Part shown: positions 11,910 to 59,560 of the stretch, piece by piece
Layout: the number at the start of each line of letters is the position of its first letter
How positions within the stretch are numbered: position 1 is the first letter of the stretch
Assembly (NCBI RefSeq): GCF_045679555.1
Contig: NC_092099.1
Coordinates: forward strand, 10,090,076 to 10,154,075
DNA length: 64,000 nt
Direction: 5' to 3'
Origin: Salvelinus alpinus
Lineage: Eukaryota > Chordata > Actinopteri > Salmoniformes > Salmonidae
Notes under the pieces: generated by a model
The model's database searches: none
Seen by the model: the letters and a program-made list of their open reading frames with translations, nothing else
Told to the model about the DNA's origin: nothing
Program-made: the position numbers and the translations under genes

Positions 11910-12571
11910 GTAGCTTGCTTTTTTTTTTTATAAGCTTATGCTCCTAGGGGTTCCCTGGTGCTTCCCAGTACAGAACCGGTAGTTTCTTTTTCTAAAGCGC
12001 TTTACTTTGAGAAATGCACAACCACTTTGTTTAGAATGTGTTCCTTCAAACCGCTGACAATGCAGAAATGTGTATTACATGCGTAAGCTATCCTGCATAG
12101 GCTTTGCTTTTAATAAGGCCATAAGATTTAACTATTTATTTTAGCAGAGGTCTGTTTATAATGGCCAGCTCAGATGTCTCATCACACCTGACCAGGCCAG
12201 TATTCACATCTTTTAGACTACTTTTTGCTAAGATTAGGGTTTGGCTAGCTATTTACTGGTCTCCTGCTTGCATTAAGTGAGAAAGAACAGGTTTTACGTT
12301 GACAAGCGCGTCTGATGTGGAATGCAAAGGAGTAGCAGAGTGGACTGAGTTTTTTTTTTGTTTCGGCTCCAGTATTTGACTTCCTACATTGCATTTTAAA
12401 ATAAAAATGAATTTAAACAATGGTTTTGGACATTTTTAATTGTCATCAATGTCAAGTCATGAGTAGTCCAGTTTGATTGTAATAAGAATAGTCTGTCTAG
12501 TTCCATAGGTAAAAGCTCAGCAATCACATGAAGGCTGACATGGTCTGTAGCTATCACTTGGAAATGGGCAG

Positions 12572-12577
12572 TTTATT
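12572..12577 (-). terminator. YBEY polyadenylation signal
   Basis: On the minus strand an AATAAA lies about 110 bp past the YBEY stop. It faces the USP37 signals, so the two genes converge with about 0.66 kb between their signals. Confidence 0.5.
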
Positions 12578-12686
12578 CATGATCAAGAAGTCATCTTTGC
12601 AAGTTTCCAAATCCATCCAAGCTAAGTCCATTCGTTTCCAAATCCATCCATTTCAAAGGCCTTCCATTGCAGGTGGTTCTTGGTGG

Positions 12687-13953
12687 TCACCCGTCTTGGC
12701 TACATTTCTTGGTCAGAGGCACCAGCTGTCTGCCAGTGAATCTGTTGAACTCATTAAGTATGTAGCTTTCCTTCTGCAGCATCTGGGAGCACAGATATAC
12801 AACTGTTAAAAGGAAATCTTTCGTTGAGAAAAAAAAAGTGGGACCTAGCCATTACACTTTTAATTATCATCCATACCTCTTTCCACTCCTCCTCAGTTTC
12901 ATGTCTGTAACCCAACAAGTGACAGATTCCATGAGCAGTGACTGACTGAGGAAGGAGAAGGGGTACAAAAGAAGTCAAATGAACAAGCACTAATGCAACT
13001 ACTAGTGTTTAGTGTAATAAAAACAATGGTCTGTCTATCAATCTTGGCACCCAGAACCATATTTAGTGTGTGCTGGCAAGTATTTCACTAGAAACTTTAT
13101 ACTTTTGCATGTGAATGGTGTTCACATGATGATAGTCACAGGACAAACCATTTATCATGCAGTATTTCACCATTCTAAAAGGCAAGGTGGGCCACCCCGC
13201 CTCACTCTTATGCTCCCGCCAAAAAGACCCTGGCTTCGATTGAAAATGTGATTTAATGTCTGTTGCATGATATTACTGCGTTGTAGGTTGTATGTCATTG
13301 TAAATAAATATTTGTTCTTAACTGACTTCCCTAGTTAAATAAAGGTTAAATAAAATAAATGTTGCGCATGCATTGTGTGGCTGTTTCACTAGTAGCTTGC
13401 TCACTGTGAGAATTCCATGAAGATCCTGAGATTGCTGCTGGCACTGTTTCATCAGGTATTCAACCCCCAAGAAAATGTCTCCAAGGTTCAGTTCATCTCT
13501 GTAAATGGGGCAAGGCAGCTTCCCAGGCCTCAGCTCCTTTAAAAACAAAACAAACATTGATCACCGTTTCTTTACCTAAATTCAATTTCCAAATGTTCAC
13601 ACAGCGAACAGGGTAACACTTCCAGAGGCCAGAGACCATCCCACCACTGCATCTTGAACCCGTGGTGTATTAACACCCGTGCCATGACATCTCAGATCTC
13701 TTGACGGGCAGGTGACTGCTAGGAAGAGAACTTAGATACCAACCTCATAGAATGGAAATGAGAGGACATCAGTGGGCATATTTTTTTTCCTATAAATGTT
13801 ATTGATGCGTTGAATTTTGCGGTTGTCCACGCAAATGACTCCCAAATCAAATTTTTGGATGCCCAATATGTGCCTCAACGTCTCCACATCCTTCCGTAGC
13901 CTCGCGCGTCGCAGCGGCACCACGTTCTGAAGATTCCGTAGAACTACACCCAT
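12687..13953 (-). CDS. ybey: Endoribonuclease YBEY, complete (168 aa)
   Basis: Four minus-strand exons join in phase: 13953-13744, 13536-13405, 12945-12877, 12782-12687 (TGA). The protein is 168 aa against 167 in human. Residues 1-70 match the N-terminal half ([21 protein letters not shown]). Exon 2 carries [12 protein letters not shown]. Exon 3 holds the metal-binding signature [11 protein letters not shown] of the UPF0054/YbeY family, whose three His bind zinc. YbeY proteins act in rRNA maturation, and the vertebrate form works in mitochondria. The basic start ([21 protein letters not shown] region) could serve targeting. The exon 3 acceptor is ambiguous by four bases (CAGTCAG); only the upstream AG keeps frame and length. 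It is head-to-head with MCM3AP, as in human. Confidence 0.96.
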
Positions 13954-14823
13954 TTGAAAACGCCAGTCACTAATGTTACAAAAACTCTGAAGGAAATAGT
14001 TTTCATCAAGTAGTCGTAAAAATTACGAATGTCTACATACAAGAAACAGGTATCCTAGGTAACTAGCGTGTTGTTAGCCGACGAATGCTCGTTGGTTCAA
14101 TCAAGGTGACTCAGTCGTTCCAGTTGTTGAAGGCATTCTTATTTTAGATTATGAATACAAATATGTACTATTCTACAACAAGGTCCTCTAGAGCGGATGT
14201 AATGATACAAATCCAGTATATTATTATATAACAAAATATCCTATTGCTTGAAACAAAAAATGAACATTTTAGCTAGCATTCTTCTCATGCGGATCCATCC
14301 CGGGGTGGAATGTAGAAACTGGGAGCCTAAATAGGTTGGACCGGAACCGGATGTCAGCAAGTTTCTATTCAAATTGTTGAGCATAGGGGAATACTGAAAA
14401 AGTAGGTCACTAGCTGTCTTGTTTGAAACAATATAAAGGTAAAGTCCGTCTGTATTATAAAAAGCAACCGAACGTTTTAGCGTTATCAAAGAGCGTTATC
14501 ATGTCCTTGATTTTCAAGTAGCACGTCTTGTAAATTCGCTAGCATGCTAACGAACTAAACGTTAGCTAGCTAGGTTTACATGAAGTAACTAACGTTAGCT
14601 AGCTAACATTTTCCAAGTCACAACATGTTAACTAACTAGCTAGTTACATTTGAAGTACTCCTTTAAAGTGTTTACATAGTATTTGAAGCTGAATTACGTG
14701 TACATAATTAGTATTTTTTGTTGTTGTTGATAACATTAAGACGTTTCCATAAACCACGTTAGAAAACATGTTAAGTTAGCTATATAACATCATCATGCTG
14801 ATGTTTACTTTGCTTGTTTTCAG
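13954..14823. promoter_or_regulatory. Divergent promoter interval between YBEY and MCM3AP
   Basis: This gap separates the YBEY start (13953, minus) from the first recognised MCM3AP leader exon (14824, plus). It probably contains both transcription starts and an untranslated MCM3AP exon 1, which I could not delimit. No TATA box stands out. Around 14536-14645 there are repeated GCTAGC and AACGTTAGC palindromes, a simple motif common in teleost DNA. The assignment rests on gene layout. Confidence 0.5.
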
Positions 14824-14979
14824 GCTCAATGATGCTTCACTGAAGACACTTCAAATGGAGGAACACACACTTTCCTCAACATGCCTTGCAGCAACCTGGC
14901 CTCTAGGACGGCTTATGTGAGTTCAAGTGAGTAAGTGACTGCCCTTGAGTACAATTCAGACTATTCTGACATTTCCACC
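14824..14979 (+). other. MCM3AP 5' leader exon with upstream ORFs
   Basis: A TTTTCAG acceptor precedes 14824. Before the chosen start at 14980 there are three short reading frames: 14829-14843, 14855-14920 and 14881-14934. The last two overlap in different frames. If this leader is used, scanning ribosomes meet several AUGs before the main start, which may lower MCM3AP translation. Confidence 0.55.
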
Positions 14980-37589
<22,610 letters not shown>

Positions 37590-38119
37590 ATCTCATGTCA
37601 TATCACACCACTTAGTTAAAGACCTTAGCTTTTGCTTTTTGGACTTGTTGCCATCTGAAAATCTGTTATTGTGGTCAGAAAATGTAAACCCATAATATTG
37701 TCAGTGTTTTTACTTTTTTAAATGTTGGTTTTCTAATTGAGAAGAAAGATTCATTGCTTTTCCTTTTTTTAGTTTTGTTAAGTAGTTTTGCATTATGACA
37801 GGGGACTGATTTGTTACATGTGTCTCTGTCTTCCTATAACGGGTGGATCTCAGTGACCTACACATGCAGTTGCTTGACTGACTTAACATGACTTAAGTTT
37901 ATATCAAAAATTATGTATTTGTTGTAATTAGTTGCTTAGTCCTCTTGTAGATGTTTTTTTTTTAAATCACAAGGATGGTTTATTATCTTATTTCTCCATA
38001 TTAAAACTGGTTTAGGGATATTTTGTGGATTGACCCAAATGAATTACTTTGGTTATGTTTGTTTCATGTTGAGCTATATTTGTCTAAAATGCTGACGTTA
38101 TATTTGTCATAGGAATCTA

Positions 38120-38125
38120 AATAAA
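38120..38125 (+). terminator. MCM3AP polyadenylation signal
   Basis: AATAAA lies 531 bp after the MCM3AP stop, in a T-rich 3' UTR. It is only about 0.1 kb before the GC box assigned to LSS. Confidence 0.65.
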
Positions 38126-38228
38126 AGTCTTCTGATTAATGTTGCCATATATGTCAAGAGTTTATGGTAACGCTCTCACATTCACGAAAGCAACATGTTC
38201 GAGCACTCGTTAGAGCGCTACATTGAAA

Positions 38229-38265
38229 CCCCGCCCATTTCTCCGCCTCTCTAAATTGTGATTGG
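38229..38265 (+). promoter_or_regulatory. LSS promoter elements: GC box and inverted CCAAT box
   Basis: CCCCGCCC (38229-38236) is an Sp1-type GC box and GATTGG (38260-38265) is an inverted CCAAT box, about 220-250 bp before the LSS start codon. Sp1 and NF-Y sites accompany SREBP control in sterol-synthesis genes (established for the pathway). I did not find a convincing sterol response element. Confidence 0.45.
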
Positions 38266-38480
38266 ACAGTCGTCTGTCTGCTCATATCTCTCCATGCAAA
38301 AACCTACTCGGATGGTACTGCTTGGTATCATGGGAAGGGCAGTCCGCTGTGGCACAAGTTAGTGTTTATCCAACGGAAATATTTTGAAAAGAACTTCAAT
38401 TCCCACAGTATCACAAATTGGGGCCGATCCTGTGGATCAGCTGAAGTTTGCGGAAGATTTAATTCATTCATAAGGTTTTA

Positions 38481-51968
<13,488 letters not shown>

Positions 51969-52026
51969 GGTCAGCAAGGATTGGAACAGTGCCCTTTCTA
52001 ATCTATACATAAAGAACGGTCGTGAA

Positions 52027-53079
52027 CAGGGTTGGGGAGTAATGGATTACATGTAATCCGTTAAATGTAACTGATTCTAAAAGTATTTTTACCTGTAATC
52101 CGTTACCAGCTAAAATATTGTAATCGGATTACAGATACTTTTGAAAAACTAGATGATTACTCTTTCTCAATAACATTCAAATAATATTAAATGTATTCCG
52201 CTTAAGAGAGTCTGACCACAAGTCAGAGACCATTACACACCAAATGGGTTTAATGGAATGTGGGAAAAGAGCAGGAATAGGCTTTTGTAGACTACAGTCC
52301 AAGCTATGTCTTCCAATGGTGCGACTGCTGTCAGAATCAAAGATTATTCATCCAATTTGAATAAACGCTTGGAGGTAAGGACGACAGCAGTGTTGTAGCC
52401 TACGGGTGCTAGGATATCACTTATTATTGATATCTATATAGCTCATTGATGTGAATCACACTGCTGCTCAATCTAATTCGTGCTGATAAAAGAAAAATGC
52501 CCATAGGCCTAACGGACACATGCTCAAACCCACACACTTTTGATGGACTTAAACAGCTGCAAATTATTGAGATATTAAAGTGTCACCAACAAAAGCTTAA
52601 ACAATAGGCCTATGGCAAATGCAGCATATGGAATTCATTTTTCACATGCAAATAGCACTTTTCCAAGTCCTATTTTTGAAGACCAAGGGTTATGAAATCA
52701 ATTGGAAGGATTGGAAATCTGACAGACTTTGATTTTCAATGTGAAGATGTAGCCTACTCATTTTATTATCTATATTAAAGTAGAAAGCAATGGGTTAAAA
52801 GAAGCCTACATAACTATAAAGTAAAATGCAACATCCATTTATTGCCAGAACTTTGTAAACTCTAACATTGATTTATCCTGCAATAGATGTCATTCAATTG
52901 GTAATATTCATTTTTGTCTTCTTCTAATGCCTCTTAAGGGGAAAGTAATCTAAAAATAACTTAAAGTTATCAGATTATGTTACTGAGTTTGGGTCATCCA
53001 AAAGTTAGTGATTACAATTTTGGACAGGTAACTAGCAACTGTAATAGATTGAATTTCTAAAGTAACCTCCCCAACCCTG
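52027..53079. mobile_element. Non-autonomous hAT element in the LSS 3' UTR
   Basis: The ends CAGGGTTGGGGAG and CTCCCCAACCCTG are inverted repeats. Flanking 8-mers gtcgtgaa (52019-52026) and gtcgtaaa (53080-53087) match at 7 of 8, a hAT-type target duplication. It begins 58 bp after the LSS stop and has no coding capacity. The LSS polyadenylation signal probably lies beyond it. Confidence 0.8.
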
Positions 53080-53314
53080 GTCGTAAAAGTGAAGTTTTTC
53101 AAGTTTTCTACTGGGTGAGTCCTGAAACGACCTCAACCTTGGGATCACCTTACCTTGCCTGCTATTTTAACATTCCTCTTGCCTTACATTTTGGTGGGAC
53201 TGAACTCTTTGAAACAAACCTTTTAGCTGCTATGTGAGAAATGAGGGTGTCATTTTGGCATCTGTATTATGACATAAAAATCGAGCCCGTAAATCAATCT
53301 GTAAATAGTGCTGA

Positions 53315-53320
53315 AATAAA
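53315..53320 (+). terminator. LSS polyadenylation signal
   Basis: AATAAA lies 1.35 kb after the LSS stop, beyond the hAT insertion. A second AATAAA is near 53413. If the hAT is subtracted, the first signal would be about 0.3 kb from the stop, a normal spacing. From 53420 to 54138 only CA/GT microsatellites (about 53537-53552, 53634-53650) stand out. Confidence 0.5.
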
Positions 53321-54138
53321 AATGTTTCCATGTTGCCTATTAATATCAACCTTAGTTTCTGAAAATGTATTGATGTAGTTGATTTGTAATTAAATCTTAT
53401 TTTGAAATGCAGAATAAAGTCATTTTGTATGGTTTCACTAATTCACTATTTCTCTCTTGCAACATGATGTTTGAGTGGGAGAACAGTGTGAGTCAAACCT
53501 ACCAACCAGTAGCCCGTGACCCGTCCTGCATCAATACACACACACACACACATACACGCTCTCTTTCACCGAATTTGCCAAATCTAATGGAATTTAAGGT
53601 GCAGTTTTGGGGAGTGTTTGTAAGATCCAGCTTTGTGTGTGTGTGTGTGTGATGGTGTAGGGTGCAACTGTCTGGACAAAAAGCTATCTATGACACTGTC
53701 AATCATAGCAATAGTGAAGGGAGATCATATGATAACACACAGTAGAAGTGTTGCACAATAGACAATCCAAAGAAAGGTGTGCTTGATAGGTACATTTCTG
53801 TTTTCACCTCCCCATGCCACATCCAATTTGTTTTGTTCCTGAAGCATGACTGCCGATAAGAATGCTGGTACTCACCTCATTCAACCCCTTCTCCATCCAC
53901 CAGACCTGGGATAATTTGTTTTAAACACGATTTGTGCAAAGTACCTTTTTTCGGGGGAACAAATTGTTACTTTGGATGTGAATACGGATCCCCCAAAAAA
54001 CTATTTAAATACAGATCTCAGAAAGGGACTACTTTTTCTAAACAATTTCAACACAGGTCTCAGAAAGTAACTACTGTCGTGGAAATTCTAACCAAGTGAG
54101 AAAGACTTTGAGCTGGTCAGCAACTCTCTGTTCTTATT

Positions 54139-55380
54139 GTTAGGGATGCACCGATATTACATTTTTGGCCGATATCCGATATCCTTGCCAGAAAAACAGA
54201 TACCGATATTAAACATTTTAGCGGCCTTTTAAGCATTCTAGTACAGTTAAATAGTTTAAACACACACACACACACTGACTGTTGGCATTTACGTATTTCC
54301 CCATTACCAGTAAAAACATCATCAAAACCTTCTTTCACTTACTTGCTGTTTTGTTGTTCATTTGTTCAGTCGTTTCATTCTCAACCAGGATTTCATCGTA
54401 CATGTCAAGCAGTGAAGTTTCAGCTCTGTCTGTCCATGGCCTCTTCTGTCATGGGTCCTCTTCGTCGGTGCGCACTGTCACTGTGTCCGTTTCCATCTTG
54501 TCCAGCTGTGTCTGTACCATTTCACATAAACCCTGTTTCTTGCCTGCATCGAAGTAGCGGTCCTTGTACCTAGTTTCGAGCATAGTGGCGACACAGTAAA
54601 GAGGCTCAGATAGAATGCCACCGAATCACTTGTTCACAGCCTCTAGTAGAGTACTTTTGCAACTTTTAACCCCACGGTCTGTGTCGGCAGTTTTGTTGAG
54701 CAGGCGTTTCAATACCATGACAGAGGGTATCACGTCTGCTGCAGACGCAGTTGAGGAGCTTATTTCTCGAGTCAGTTGTTTGAATGGAGCTAGGAGTGTG
54801 TTCATGTTTCAAATATGTTCTCAAATGCCATTGAAATGGCAGCAGCGGTATGCGGTATGGGGCTGACATCGCTGGTCCAAATGTCAGTCGTGAAGCTAAT
54901 AGCAGTGACGACCATAGGAAGTAGCTCATGGATATGCGTTTCAACAACACTGTGTAACTCCGGTAGGGCAACATCTGAAAAATAGCGCCTACTTGGTAGT
55001 GTGTACTGGGGCCCGAGGTTCCCGACCAGTCCGCGAAAGCCAACATCACCCACGACAGAGAACGGTTGATTGTCAAGGGCAATGAATTCCATTATCTTGG
55101 CGTTAATGGATTTGGCCTTTGAGTTGTCTCGCTGACTTGAACTTGTTTAGTTGTTGGAAGTGTGTGTTTAGTTTTTTTCTGCTTCTCTTCTAAGAGGTCA
55201 CTGAACGTCTGGGGGTGATGCACTTTCAAATGAGAAATTAGGTTTGTGGTATTGAAAGATTTCACTTTCTCCCCCCCTCTGGGAATAATAGCAGCACAAA
55301 CTTTGCATGTGGCCTTTTTTTATCTTCCTTTGAAACTTCAAAATAGATCCACACAGTAGACATTGTAGGCTAGGTTAGGA
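54139..55380 (-). pseudogene. BED-finger hAT transposase (ZBED-like) relic
   Basis: On the minus strand, 55345-55150 encodes a BED zinc finger (CKVCAAIIP ... NLISHLKVHH, C2/H2 pattern) with one frameshift. 55092-54802 encodes the hAT start of the catalytic region (DNQPFSVVGDVGFRGLV, PSRRYFSDV, ITFTTDIW-like ISFTTDIWTSD). The C-terminal dimerisation region is not found. The left end GGGATGCACCGATATTAC belongs to the same hAT family terminus. The gene is truncated and broken. Confidence 0.7.
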
Positions 55381-55443
55381 ATGCTGTGTTTCATGTGTAG
55401 AGCTGTATTTTTTGTGGTGTCATTACGTAATCTACCTACGTTA

Positions 55444-56885
55444 CAGTGGGGCAAAAAAGTATTTAGTCAGCCATCAATTGTGCAAGTTCTCCCACTTAAA
55501 AAGATGAGAGAGGCCTGTAATTTTCATCATAGGTACACTTCAACTATGACAGACAAAATGAGAAAAAAAAAATCAGAAAATCACATTGTAGGATTTTTAA
55601 TGAATTTATTTGCAAATTATGGTGGAAAATAAGTATTTGGTCACCTACAAACAAGCAAGATTTCTGGCTCTCACAGACCTGTAACTTCTTCTTTAAGAGG
55701 CTCCTCTGTCCTCCACTCGTTACCTGTATTAATGGCACCTGTTTGAACTTGTTATCAGTATAGACACCTGTCCACACCTGTCCACAAGCTCAAACAGTCA
55801 CACTCCAAACTCCACTATGGCCAAGACCAAAGAGCTGTCAAAGGACACCAGAAACAAAATTGTAGACCTGCACCAGGCTGGGAAGACTGAATCTGCAATA
55901 GGTAAGCAGCTTGGTTTGAAGGAATCAACTGTGGGAGCAATTATTAGGAAATGGAAGACATACAAGACCACTGATAATCTCCCTCGATCTGGGGCTCCAC
56001 GCAAGATCTCACCCCGTGGGGTCAAAATGATCACAAGAACGGTGAGCAAAAATCCCAGAACCACACGGGGGGACCTAGTGAATGACCTGCAGAGAGCTGG
56101 GACCAAAGTAACAAAACCTACCACCAGTAACACACTACGCCGCCAGGGACTCAAATCCTGCAGTGCCAGACGTGTCCCCCTGCTTAAGCCAGTACATGTC
56201 CAGGCCCGTCTGAAGTTTGCTAGAGAGCATTTGGATGATCCAGAAGAAGACTGGGAGAATGTCATATGGTCAGATGAAACCAAAATATAACTTTTTGGTA
56301 AAAACTCAACTCGTCGTGTTTGGAGGACAAAGAATGCTGAGTTGCATCCAAAGAACACCATACCTACTGTGAAGCATGGGGGTGGAAACATCATGCTTTG
56401 GGGCTGTTTTTCTGCAAAGGGACCAGGACGACTGATCCGTGTAAAGGACAGAATGAATGGGGCCATGTATCGTGAGATTTTGAGTGAAAACCTCCTTCCA
56501 TCAGCAAGGGCATTGAAGATGAAACGTGGCTGGGTCTTTCAGCATGACAATGATCCCAAACCCACCGCCCGGGCAACGAAGGAGTGGCTTCGTAAGAAGC
56601 TTTTCAAGGTCCTGGAGTGGCCTAGCCAGTCTCCAGATCTCAACCCCATAGAAAATCTTTGGAGGGAGTTGAAAGTCCGTGTTGCCCAGCAACAGCCCCA
56701 AAACATCACTGCTCTAGAGGAGATCTGCATGGAGGAATGGGCCAAGATACCAGCAACAGTGTGTGAAAACCTTGTGAAGACTTACAGAAAACGTTTGACC
56801 TCTGTCATTGCCAACAAAGGGTATATAACAAAGTATTGAGATAAACTTTTGTTATTGACCAAATACTTATTTTCCACCCTAATTT
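55444..56885 (+). mobile_element. Tc1-like transposon with right terminal repeat truncated
   Basis: The left end ACAGTGGGGCAAAAAAGTAT starts a ~230-bp terminal repeat. After the transposase the right repeat begins (ACCAAATACTTATTTTCCACC) but breaks off near 56885 into unrelated sequence, so the element lacks its far end and cannot be mobile as it stands. Confidence 0.8.
55817..56839 (+). pseudogene. Tc1 transposase, full length (340 codons) with a single in-frame stop
   Basis: The frame starts [14 protein letters not shown] and stays continuous to the terminal stop at 56837-56839 apart from one TAA at 56288-56290. Helix-turn-helix parts: [19 protein letters not shown]. Catalytic residues: Asp in VIWSDETKI just before the stop, Asp in [10 protein letters not shown], Glu in [11 protein letters not shown], with DD34E-type spacing. 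The C-terminus NKGYITKY is intact. Apart from the stop the protein looks complete. Confidence 0.88.
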
Positions 56886-57164
56886 GCTCCAACAGAGGAC
56901 AAGACCATCATAAATCAGTTGCTAGCCCAAAACCCCAGAGGCCACACACAGACATAGATGAGGGGGTACTGAGAAACCTTATTCGATATTTAAACAGTAT
57001 TAAAACATAATCTCGTAATTTTCTACCATACTACTTTTCAGAAACTATTGGATTGGCTGCCTTCAACTAATGGCAGGGCTGTATCTGGAATTGCATGTTG
57101 AAGATAGAAATAGAATGAATAGAGCACACACAAACTAGTGCAGGACCTAGTTATGAAAACCCTG

Positions 57165-57365
57165 GCCTAGCGGTTAGAGCGTTGGGCCAGTAACTGAAAG
57201 GTTACTGGTTTGAATACCCGAGCCGACAAGGTGAAAAATCTGTCAATGTGCCCTTGAGCAAGGCCCTTAAGCCTAATTTGCTCCAGGGGGGTCATAGTAC
57301 TATGGCTGACCCTGTAAAATAACACATTTTACTGCACCTTTCCTGTGTATGTGACAAAACATTAG
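57165..57365 (+). repeat. tRNA-derived SINE
   Basis: The head CTAGCGGTTAGAGCGTTGGG and box B-like GGTTTGAATACC resemble a tRNA gene. The body AGGTGAAAAATCTGTCAATG and TGCCCTTGAGCAAGGC match the SINE at 44463-44660. It ends CTGTGTATGTGACAAAACATT. The stretch 57366-57955 shows nothing I recognise. Confidence 0.7.
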
Positions 57366-57956
57366 TTTTTTTCTCCTTTGAATGTCCATTTCCCCAGGTG
57401 TACATTATTAAGTCAAACCAATTAATCAATGATATCAACTTTTCTTGTGCCTGTGTAATAAAACTGTAATTACTTTGAGCAACATTTTATTGGCATGTTG
57501 TTACATAACTTTGGATATTACATTTTTTATTGCATATCAATGAGCTAAGAGTTTTTGTAACTACTGTGCACAAGAGGAATAGTAACTGTTCCTTATTCCA
57601 CTTGTAATAACTCCATTATTATGCCATTATGAATCAATTCCCAAAGTCCTATGTAAGTAACAACAATGTTGCTATTGTAATAATCAAAGTTACTACACAT
57701 GTATAAGAACTTGATGTCAAGTGTTACTGTATTACCTTATGTCTCACTCATTATGCAAATATATTTGTTAGTCATTTTAAAGCTGCAAAAGTGGTCTATT
57801 CTAATGGTGAGGTCATTCTATTATAGGCTATAGACTATATTAAAGTTCATATCTAAGAGCCCTCCAAACCATGTGCGTATGATCATATATCTAGACTAAT
57901 TCAAATAATTGTTGTAGTTTTTGGTTCTTCATCAAATATTTGGTAGCCATCAAATA

Positions 57957-58895
57957 TACACTGCTCAAAAAAATAAAGGGAACACTTAAACAACACAATG
58001 TAACTCCAAGTCAATCACACTTCTATGAAATCAAACTGTCCACTTAGGAAGCAACACTGATTGACAATCAATTTCACATGCTGTTGTGCAAATGGAATAG
58101 ACAAAAGGTGGAAATTATAGGCAATTAGCAAGACACCCCCAATAAAGGAGTGATTCTGCAGGTGGTGACCACAGACCACTTCTCAGTTCCTATGCTTCCT
58201 GGCTGATGTTTTGGTCACTTTTGAATGCTGCCGGTGCTCTCACTCTAGTGGTAGCATGAGACGGAGTCTACAACCCACACAAGTGGCTCAGGTAGTGCAG
58301 CTCATCCAGGATGGCACATCAATGCGAGCTGTGGCAAAAAGGTTTGCTGTGTCTGTCAGCGTAGTGTCCAGAACATTTCCAGCATGACAACGACCTGAAA
58401 CACACAGCCATGGTAACTAAGGAGTGGCTCCGTAAGAAGCATCTCAAGGTCCTGGAGTGGCCTAGCCAGTCTCCAGACCTGAACCCAATAGAACATTTTT
58501 GGAGGGAGCTGAAAGTCCGTATTGCCCAGCGACAGCCCCGAAACGTGAAGGATCTGGAGAAGGTCTGTATGGAGGAGTGGGCCAAAATCCCTGCTGCAGT
58601 GCGTGCAAACCTGGTCAAGAACTACAGGAAATGTATGATCTCTGTAATTGCAAACAAAAGTTTCTGTACTAAATATTAAGTTCTGCTTTTCTGATGTATC
58701 AAATACTTATGTCATGCAATAAAATGCTAATTAATTACTTAAAAATCATACAATGTGATTTTCAGGATTTTTGTTTTAGATTCCGTCTCTCACAGTTGAA
58801 GTGTACCTATGATAAAAATTACAGACCTCTACATGCTTTGTAAGTAGGAAAACCTGCAAAATCGGCAGTGTATCAAATACTTGTTCTCCCCACTG
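57957..58895 (+). mobile_element. Chimeric Tc1-like element made of two families
   Basis: The left end CACTGCTCAAAAAAATAAAG belongs to one family, whose leader and helix-turn-helix start ([20 protein letters not shown], 58280-58342) run to about 58372. The sequence then jumps to the catalytic C-terminus of a different Tc1 family. The right end TACTTGTTCTCCCCACTG before TA belongs to the second family. The terminal repeats therefore do not match. Confidence 0.7.
58373..58679 (+). pseudogene. Tc1 transposase C-terminal fragment
   Basis: The frame encodes the [10 protein letters not shown] motif with the second catalytic Asp (in-frame upstream of 58410), then [16 protein letters not shown] with the Glu, ending NKSFCTKY and a TAA. 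The first catalytic Asp and all DNA-binding parts of this family are absent. It resembles, but is not identical to, the transposase at 55817-56839. Confidence 0.8.
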
Positions 58896-59560
58896 TATGT
58901 ATATTTTTTCAAATAACTTAAAATATTATTTGGTTTTCTGAGACCTGTATTTGAATATCAAAAAAAATAGTTGATTATTAGTTGAAACTATATAAACTAT
59001 ATTCAACTACCACAACAAAATACAACTATTTCCTGCCCAGGTCTGTTCTCCACATCTCATTTGTAAATGCCAACTCTTTAAAAAGTTCCCAGTATTTACC
59101 AATGCTCAGAACTTTCCCTTTTACTCATACTTTGTTCAGAAGGGTGTGTAGTGTGAGTCATTTGATGGTTGGAAGACTCATCTTACCAGATATTTATTTC
59201 CATCTGGCTAATCTTCATTCTTAATGCTTGTATTTCTCATATTACTTACAAAAATATTAATACCTGATAAGAGAATATTGCAGCTAAAAGCTGAATTGCA
59301 AGATACATATCGCACATATATGTTTGTTTATTGTTGTGACTTAGATCAGATCAAATTTGATGACCAATTTATGTAGAAATCCAGGTAATTCCAAAGGGTT
59401 CACATACTTTTTCAAGCAACTGTATAAAGAATAAATTATAATACATTTCGTAAAACCCAATGGACCATATGCAGTATTCAATTAAAACTGAATTCTTTGT
59501 AAAATGAAATAAATATTGGCCAATTATTTTATACATTCATCAAATTACATAAAAACTGCC

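Noticed and set aside
14935..14979. Upstream in-frame extension of MCM3AP (GTG-initiated)
   Set aside because: It has no ATG, and the first ATG in a good context (14980) aligns with the human start.
54802..55092. Possible host ZBED gene on the minus strand
   Set aside because: The BED finger and catalytic part are in different frames and the C-terminal part is absent. It is better read as a transposon relic.
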